Assembly: GCF_900172295.1 (NCBI RefSeq)
Contig: NZ_FWFL01000008.1
Span: forward strand, 62,001 to 126,000
Origin: Roseovarius litorisediminis
GTDB taxonomy: Bacteria > Pseudomonadota > Alphaproteobacteria > Rhodobacterales > Rhodobacteraceae
Reading direction: 5' to 3'
Length of the DNA stretch: 64,000 bases
The first letter of the stretch is position 1; every line of letters begins with the position of its first letter. The notes beneath the pieces are model-generated. The model saw nothing but the letters and a program-made list of their open reading frames with translations. It did no database searches and was not told the origin of the DNA. Positions 58,958 to 64,000 of this stretch are shown one piece after another. The position numbers and the translations under genes are program-made.

Positions 58958-60190
58958 TCAGGCATCTTCCTCGGTCGCCAGTACTTCGGCCTGAAAAACA
59001 CCCGGCTGTGCCTGACCAATAACACCCATCGCCTGAAACTCGCCCGTTTCTTCGGGTGCATCGGCCTGCACCCGGCGGGTGATTGCGATACCCGTGACCA
59101 CCAGACCAACCAGAATCAGCATGATCTGAAGACCCCGCCCATCGGCCAGCCCGATCATGTTCGGGCCGATCAGCATCCCGAACAACTGACCAAGCTGCAT
59201 CAGAAAGGCCATTGTGCCGCTCGCAGGCACCACCTGTGAGGGGCTCAGTTGATCGTTGGCGTGGGCGGCCAGGATCGAATATATCGGCAAAGTTGTCGCG
59301 GCAATGATTGAAAAACCGATCATTATGCGCGACGGCGCGGTATCCAGCGCCATCCACAACGCCGCGATGACCGAGATGAGTGACAGGCCGATTACAACAT
59401 ATCGCCGGTCGGTATGGTCAGAAATCCAGCCTACCGGATATTGCGCGACCGCTGCCGCGATCATCGCCACCACGAGCGCGCCCGACGCCTGGGCCTGGGA
59501 AAAACCGGCGCGCAGGGCATATAGCGGCAGGCTGATATACCAGGCCACGACGCCTGCGGCCATTATGACGATGCCCAGAACCGCCATAGGCGACACACGA
59601 TACAACCGGCTGACAGGCATCCGTTCGGGCGCGCTGAAGTCCGGCGCACGATTGTCCGACAACAAAAGGGGCACGATTCCCACCGACAACAGGATCGAGG
59701 CGAGACCAAACAACATGTTGCCCGTGGGGTCCGGCAAGCCGACCATCGCGGTGCCAAGTGCAGGGCCTGCTGTCTGGATGATGAAATAGACTGACAAGAC
59801 CTGCGCCCGGATGCGGTTTTCGGATTTGGCATTCAGCCAGCTTTCTGTAATCACATACAGCCCCGGGAAACAGAACCCCGCCAGCAGGCGCATCAGGCTC
59901 CAACTGACCGGATCGCTGGTCAGCAAGTGCGCGATTGCGGCAACCGATACCAACGAGGCTAATGCCGAAAATACCCGGATATGCCCGACCTTTTCGATCA
60001 GTCTTGGGGTAAGCATCGTGCCCGCAAGCGCCCCCAGGGGATAACAGGCCTGCATGATCGAAATCGACAGTGTGGAGAATCCCAGTGAGCTGCCCCGGAT
60101 CGTCAGCAATGTCACCAACAGCCCGTTTGCCACCATCAGCATCAGCATGCCCAGAAACAGGGCCCAGTTATCAATCAACGCGCGTTTCAT
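58958..60190 (-). CDS. MFS transporter, YcaD-like
   Basis: The 410-residue protein has 12 predicted membrane helices. The middle motif CFPGLYVITESWLNAKSENR near 105-125 is that of YcaD-type MFS carriers. Substrate is unknown. It is upstream of dgcN on the same strand; import of D-amino acids or related peptides would fit, but this is inference. ATG 60190 follows CAGAGG; the frame upstream runs 44 codons without resemblance. It is divergent from mcl1 with 189 bp between starts, which should carry both promoters. Confidence 0.85.
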   Translation of the reverse strand: MKRALIDNWALFLGMLMLMVANGLLVTLLTIRGSSLGFSTLSISIMQACYPLGALAGTMLTPRLIEKVGHIRVFSALASLVSVAAIAHLLTSDPVSWSLMRLLAGFCFPGLYVITESWLNAKSENRIRAQVLSVYFIIQTAGPALGTAMVGLPDPTGNMLFGLASILLSVGIVPLLLSDNRAPDFSAPERMPVSRLYRVSPMAVLGIVIMAAGVVAWYISLPLYALRAGFSQAQASGALVVAMIAAAVAQYPVGWISDHTDRRYVVIGLSLISVIAALWMALDTAPSRIMIGFSIIAATTLPIYSILAAHANDQLSPSQVVPASGTMAFLMQLGQLFGMLIGPNMIGLADGRGLQIMLILVGLVVTGIAITRRVQADAPEETGEFQAMGVIGQAQPGVFQAEVLATEEDA

Positions 60191-60379
60191 TCTGCCTCTG
60201 CAGCAAGGGTGGTTTGGTGCAACCTGCCCGCACTGAAGGCCCGGATCGCCCTTGTTTGCGACAGGGACGTCGTTACCGGCCCATGCTGCAGGTGCAAAAT
60301 CACCTTGCAGAGGCCCGCGCAATTTAATACCGATTGAGCCGATAAATTCGTAATTTCCTTACCGAAAGGCTGCGCCGAC

Positions 60380-61339
60380 ATGAGCTTCCGTCTGCAACCC
60401 CCCGCCCCTGCCCGCCCCAACCGTTGTCAGTTGTTTGGCCCCGGATCGAACACCAAATTGTTTGAAAAGATGGCGGCCAGTGCTGCGGACGTGATCAACA
60501 TCGACCTTGAGGATTCAGTAGCCCCCACCGACAAGGACAGCGCCCGCTCCAATACGATTGAGGCGATCAATAGCGTCGATTGGGGAAACAAATACCTCAG
60601 TGTGCGGATCAACGGGCTGGATACCGGATGGTGGTATCGCGACGTGGTGGACCTGCTGGAACAGGCCGGTGACCGGCTGGATCAAATCATGATTCCAAAA
60701 GTTGGTTGTGCCGGAGATATCTACGCTGTTGATGCGCTGGTAACAGCAATTGAACGCGCCAAGGGCCGCACCAAACCAATCAGTTTCGAGGTGATCATCG
60801 AATCTGCGGCGGGTATCGCCCATGTGGAAGAGATCGCAGCCGCCTCGCCGCGGTTGCAGGCGATGAGCCTTGGAGCCGCTGATTTTGCAGCCTCAATGGG
60901 GATGGCAACCACCGGAATCGGCGGGACGCAGGAAAATTACTACATGCACCGTGAAGGCCAGAAATACTGGTCGGATCCGTGGCATTGGGCGCAGGCGGCT
61001 ATTGTTGCGGCCTGCCGTACGCACGGATTGCTGCCGGTTGACGGCCCGTTTGGCGATTTCTCGGATGATGAAGGGTTCCGTGCTCAGGCGTTGCGCTCGG
61101 CCACGCTGGGTATGGTTGGCAAATGGGCCATTCACCCCAAGCAGATTGCATTGGCCAACGAGGTCTTCACGCCTTCGGACGAGGCGGTGAACGAAGCCCG
61201 TGAAATTCTGGCGGCGATGGAAGAAGCCAAAGCGCGTGGCGAAGGCGCAACAACCTATAAAGGTCGCCTTGTCGACATCGCCTCGATCAAACAGGCCGAA
61301 GTGATTGTGAAACAGGCCGAGATAATTGCAGGGCAATAA
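60380..61339 (+). CDS. mcl1: L-malyl-CoA/beta-methylmalyl-CoA lyase
   Basis: The 319-residue protein matches Mcl1 of Rhodobacter sphaeroides nearly throughout (MSFRLQPPAPARPNRCQLFG at the start; LGAADFAASMGMATTGIGGT near 173; GMVGKWAIHPKQIALANEVF near 245). It is a Mg-dependent CitE-fold lyase that splits methylmalyl-CoA to glyoxylate and propionyl-CoA and forms malyl-CoA from glyoxylate and acetyl-CoA, working in the ethylmalonyl-CoA pathway. Acidic ligands lie in NIDLEDSVAP and SFEVIIESAAG. It suits growth on acetyl-CoA sources such as those made by xsc-pta. Confidence 0.95.
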   Translation: MSFRLQPPAPARPNRCQLFGPGSNTKLFEKMAASAADVINIDLEDSVAPTDKDSARSNTIEAINSVDWGNKYLSVRINGLDTGWWYRDVVDLLEQAGDRLDQIMIPKVGCAGDIYAVDALVTAIERAKGRTKPISFEVIIESAAGIAHVEEIAAASPRLQAMSLGAADFAASMGMATTGIGGTQENYYMHREGQKYWSDPWHWAQAAIVAACRTHGLLPVDGPFGDFSDDEGFRAQALRSATLGMVGKWAIHPKQIALANEVFTPSDEAVNEAREILAAMEEAKARGEGATTYKGRLVDIASIKQAEVIVKQAEIIAGQ

Positions 61340-61392
61340 GCCCGGCAAAATCGCGGCCCACCCGAGGGAACCGTCGCATTGGTCAAAATCAC

Positions 61393-61456
61393 CGAGGCGA
61401 CGGCTAGGGGCCGTTGACGAGATAAGCCTGCGCGCGGCCTTCTGGCCGCGCTCCTT
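61393..61456 (-). terminator. Hairpin after the PhyH gene, repeat copy 2
   Basis: Immediately after the stop of the minus-strand PhyH gene, AAGGAGCGCGGCC-AGAA-GGCCGCGC forms a strong hairpin, then GCAGGCTTATCTCGTCAACG, GGCCCC and CGTCGCCTCGG. The part from TCTCGTCA onward matches copy 1 at 52958-53014. Both copies lie between convergent genes. There is no clean T-run here, so termination may be weaker. Confidence 0.6.
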
Positions 61457-61458
61457 AC

Positions 61459-62268
61459 TTAAAGACCAACCTGACGGGGCCAGACCTGCGGAAACCAGTC
61501 CCCGCGCAGCCGATCACCCGGTTGCATGCCGTGGCCCGGAAATGGCGGCGAGGTAGGTCCGGGGCGCGCGACATAGCGGGCATCATCCCCTACCAGCCGC
61601 AGGGAAAACGCCCGGCGCCGCACGTTTGTTTCGTTGCCGCGGGCGCCGTGCAGGATGCCATAGTTAAAGGCCACCGCATCACCGGGTTCCATCGGCCATT
61701 CCAGAACTTTCATCCCATCCGCATCGGGGTCGGGCACAGGCATATAGGCCTTGGGGTCAGGATAGAAATTTTCCTCGCTCAGCCATCGGGTGGGCAGCAC
61801 TGGTTTTTCCCAAAGGTGCGATCCTGCCACACAGCGCAGCGAGGCATCGGTTACCGGATCAACCGGGCACCAAAAGCTGATCGTCTGTTTGCCGTCGACG
61901 AAATAATAGGGAGCGTCCTGGTGCCATGGGGTGGGCTTTGACGTGCCCGGTTCTTTGACAAGCACATGATCGTGGAAAACCTGTGCAGTTTCAGATTGCA
62001 TCAGTTCGGCCGCCACCTGAGCCGCAGGCGAGGTTTCGATCACCGAAAGGAACTCGGGGATGCGTTGCCAGTTACAGTAGTCATCAAAAAACCGGCCTGA
62101 CTCGCCCTGATGGAGATTTTCGGCGGCATAAGGGCCGGGGTGGGCCATATTGCGCTCGATCCCGGCGCGCAGCGTGTCAATGTGATCGGCAAAAAGCCCT
62201 TTGATCAAAACAACGCCATCCTGCTGAAAGCGATCGATATCTGATTGTGTGATCAGAGGATGGGTCAT
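61459..62268 (-). CDS. Phytanoyl-CoA dioxygenase (PhyH) family protein
   Basis: The 269-residue product is a typical PhyH Fe(II)/2-oxoglutarate oxygenase. The H-x-D pair is in PTPWHQDAPYYFVDGKQTIS near 114, the distal His in FNYGILHGARGNETN near 210 and the 2OG Arg in RRRAFSLRLVGDD near 222. It is better conserved in this family than the shorter protein at 37929. It follows the FAD oxidoreductase gene by 103 bp on the same strand, suggesting a hydroxylation then oxidation route for a small amine or acid; inference only. Confidence 0.88.
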   Translation of the reverse strand: MTHPLITQSDIDRFQQDGVVLIKGLFADHIDTLRAGIERNMAHPGPYAAENLHQGESGRFFDDYCNWQRIPEFLSVIETSPAAQVAAELMQSETAQVFHDHVLVKEPGTSKPTPWHQDAPYYFVDGKQTISFWCPVDPVTDASLRCVAGSHLWEKPVLPTRWLSEENFYPDPKAYMPVPDPDADGMKVLEWPMEPGDAVAFNYGILHGARGNETNVRRRAFSLRLVGDDARYVARPGPTSPPFPGHGMQPGDRLRGDWFPQVWPRQVGL

Positions 62269-62371
62269 TATGCGAACCTGTGATTTGGGCAGTCAGCGGG
62301 TCGGTATTGTCCGAACCTGCATTTCAGCCTCCAGATGGCATCTTGTTTCCGGCGCCGTCAAGCGTATGGCG

Positions 62372-63688
62372 TCACGCCTCGTGCCGGTTCGCCCATAGCT
62401 CCCACTGAAAACGGACGCGCACGCCCATATCCAGAAACGGACGCGGCGGCAGAAGATCTGGCTGCCCCAGCGACTGCATGTCGGCGATCAAGGGATTGTC
62501 GAGGCCCGTTGCCATATCGGCGGCAAGGATGCCGCTGAACGTGCCTTTGGTGACACCCACGGCATTCTGGCAGACGGCCGACCAGATATTTGGGGCGATC
62601 TGGCCAAAGGCAGGCGCGCCGTTGCGCGAGAGACAGACAAAACCGCTCCAGGTGTGTTCCATTTCCACCTCTGGCAGCATGGGGAAACGTTGATCGAATA
62701 GGCATTTATGCTGGCGTTTCACGACGGCCTGTTCGGCAACGTTCACCCGTTGCGAAGGCCGATAGTTCAGCCCCTGACGGATCAGGATGCGGTGATCATC
62801 GGCATAACGCATGGTAATACCTGCAAAGGCATTCACAGGGGTCAGGCCCCATGGCCTGGCCACACCATAAGTTGCGCGTTCCGCTTTGGTCAAAGGTCGT
62901 GACAGGCTGGCATGGGCGACAAGGTGCAGAAAACGACGAGGGTGAAAACCAAACTGTTCGGAAAACCCATTCGCCGCCATTATCATGCGCTGTGCGCGGA
63001 CTGACCCATGCGCTGTTTTCAAATGGGCGCCGTTTTTAAAATTTGCTTCGGTGACTGGTGAATTTTCATAGTAAGTGACGTTTTCCGGCAGGGAGTCGGC
63101 CAGACCGCGGGTCAACGCGGCGGGGTTCATCAGCACACAGCCAGGCGTATAGACGGCGGCGGTAAAGTGATCTGATCCAAGCTTTTCTCGCAGAGCCCCA
63201 CCTTCGACCCATTCATAGGGTTCGCCCAGGGCCTCCAGCTCTTTTGAAAAGGGCTGAAGCACATTTCTGGTGCCACGCGGTGACACGGCGGTATGGTATT
63301 TGCCCGCGCGCCGCCAGTCGCATTTGATGTCGTGTGTCCGGACGACTTCTTGCAGATGGTCCAGCGCCATACGCGCCAGTCGCATGAACCGGTGCGAACC
63401 ATCCAACTCGTCCAGTGACGAGCCCACATTGTGCGGCAGGTCGATGCCAAAGCCCGAATTGCGGCCCGAAGCGTTTTCGCCAGCCTGTCCCGCCTCGATC
63501 AGAACGATTTTCTGGTCCGGGCAGTTTTCGGCCAGCCTGCGGGCAGCAGCCAGACCGGCATAACCGCCCCCCAACACCAGCCAGTCGGCAGTGACTTCAT
63601 CTTGCAATGCAGCATGCGGGGTGCGGGCAGGGAGGATCGCAGACCAGCCGTTGGTTTTATCATCCCGTGGAAGGCGGTTGATCTTCAT
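62372..63688 (-). CDS. FAD-dependent amine/amino-acid oxidoreductase (DAO family)
   Basis: The 438-residue flavoprotein has the N-terminal FAD motif WLVLGGGYAGLAAARRLAEN near residue 33 and the second segment ENASGRNSGFGIDLPHNVGS near 75, as in gamma-glutamylputrescine oxidase and other DadA-like enzymes. A C-terminal part GTFSGILAADMATGLDNPLI closes the FAD domain. It probably oxidises a secondary or primary amine. ATG 63688 starts the usual MKINRLPRDDKTNGW lead; upstream codons in the same frame cross the divergent promoter region. A truncated TetR gene diverges from it. Confidence 0.85.
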   Translation of the reverse strand: MKINRLPRDDKTNGWSAILPARTPHAALQDEVTADWLVLGGGYAGLAAARRLAENCPDQKIVLIEAGQAGENASGRNSGFGIDLPHNVGSSLDELDGSHRFMRLARMALDHLQEVVRTHDIKCDWRRAGKYHTAVSPRGTRNVLQPFSKELEALGEPYEWVEGGALREKLGSDHFTAAVYTPGCVLMNPAALTRGLADSLPENVTYYENSPVTEANFKNGAHLKTAHGSVRAQRMIMAANGFSEQFGFHPRRFLHLVAHASLSRPLTKAERATYGVARPWGLTPVNAFAGITMRYADDHRILIRQGLNYRPSQRVNVAEQAVVKRQHKCLFDQRFPMLPEVEMEHTWSGFVCLSRNGAPAFGQIAPNIWSAVCQNAVGVTKGTFSGILAADMATGLDNPLIADMQSLGQPDLLPPRPFLDMGVRVRFQWELWANRHEA

Positions 63689-63836
63689 TGGATTATCCGC
63701 ACAAGAACCGCGCCCGAAGGCAAGGCACGTACGGCGGGATTTCTTCGGGCATGGCAGGGCCTTTTGGCAGACAAACATTGACCAGAAACATACATACATG
63801 TACTGATCCATGCAACCCTGTATGGAGAAACTTCTC

Positions 63837-64000
63837 ATGCGCCTTTATTCGGCTTCAGCCCAGACCGCCCGCCAACCCCGCCTGAGCGCAACAGACTGGA
63901 TCAGCGCCGGGCTGGAAGCGTTGCTCGAAAGGGGTATTGATGCAGTTCAGGTCACGGTTCTGGCGCAGCGATTGAACGTAACGAGGGGTAGTTTCTACTG
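63837..64000 (+). CDS. TetR-family regulator, N-terminal fragment
   Basis: Only the first 54 residues lie in the window. They contain the start of a TetR helix-turn-helix: TDWISAGLEALLERGIDAVQ, then VTVLAQRLNVTRGSFYW, where V-T-x-L-A-x-x-L-x-V-[ST]-x-x-[SA]-F-Y is the family pattern. ATG 63837 lies nine bases after GGAG; ATGs at 63810 and 63822 are in the same frame. It diverges from the FAD oxidoreductase gene and probably controls it. The gap holds ACATACATACATGTAC near 63788-63803, a possible operator. Confidence 0.82.
   Translation, partial: MRLYSASAQTARQPRLSATDWISAGLEALLERGIDAVQVTVLAQRLNVTRGSFY

Noticed and set aside
1-64000. tRNA, rRNA, CRISPR arrays, insertion sequences or prophage
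   Set aside because: Looked for T-loop patterns, repeated spacers, transposase and integrase sequences on both strands; none was found by eye.

Overview
The window reads as chromosomal DNA from a marine-type alphaproteobacterium of the Rhodobacterales (Roseobacter/Rhodobacter group). The evidence is the family content: a TauR-type regulator next to sulfoacetaldehyde acetyltransferase, a SoeABC-type sulfite dehydrogenase, an Mcl1-type malyl-CoA lyase of the ethylmalonyl-CoA pathway, a bacterial voltage-gated sodium channel, DUF1523 and DUF1285 proteins and a DgcN/DgcA D-glutamate pair. No rRNA, tRNA, CRISPR array, insertion sequence, integrase or phage gene was seen. The longest stretch without a gene is about 290 bp (47786-48078), so coding density is high.

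Layout. 1-2126: end of a GNAT acetyltransferase, a DoxX-like membrane protein, two small ferredoxin-fold proteins (ABM and NIPSNAP) and a divergent ArsR-type regulator. 2214-11398: a sulfonate module, tauR, xsc, pta, then soeA-soeB-soeC, which would turn sulfoacetaldehyde into acetyl-CoA and sulfite and then oxidise the sulfite. 11434-15004: two small membrane proteins, a Tat-exported cyclase and a TetR-PspA-YiaAB envelope-stress unit with four matching palindromic sites. 15122-21676: creatinase, a divergent P1-family peptidase, an alpha/beta hydrolase, succinate-semialdehyde dehydrogenase, a GFA-domain protein, isopentenyl-diphosphate isomerase and a small heat-shock protein with a likely RNA thermometer. 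21869-27537: two tandem secreted trypsin-like proteins and glycolate oxidase glcD-glcE-glcF. 27621-36863: DUF599, a small secreted protein, the tightly overlapped moxR-DUF58-BatA/DUF4159-membrane protein operon, DUF1285 and an SDR with Phe at the catalytic Tyr position.

36882-50653: cation diffusion facilitator, polA translationally coupled to a dioxygenase, DsbA-like protein with a 59-residue zinc-ribbon protein, an ABC ATPase without a permease, a sodium channel, a HIT protein, a GT14 glycosyltransferase divergent from a sulfotransferase, adenosine kinase, endonuclease III and an Ada-like repair protein. 50778-53928: OmpA-like lipoprotein, chorismate synthase behind an unusual leader of paired palindromes, and a class IV aminotransferase. 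54151-64000: small membrane protein, sulfotransferase, VOC protein, the dgcN-dgcA-dat group for D-glutamate and D-amino acids with an MFS transporter, Mcl1, and a PhyH dioxygenase plus FAD oxidoreductase behind a divergent, truncated TetR gene.

Besides genes, the window holds several repeated non-coding motifs: paired 43-nt hairpins before aroC, a two-copy terminator-associated repeat, a three-copy GTATTT motif after stop codons, and several short palindrome or direct-repeat clusters. All family assignments come from reading the translated sequences; no search was run.
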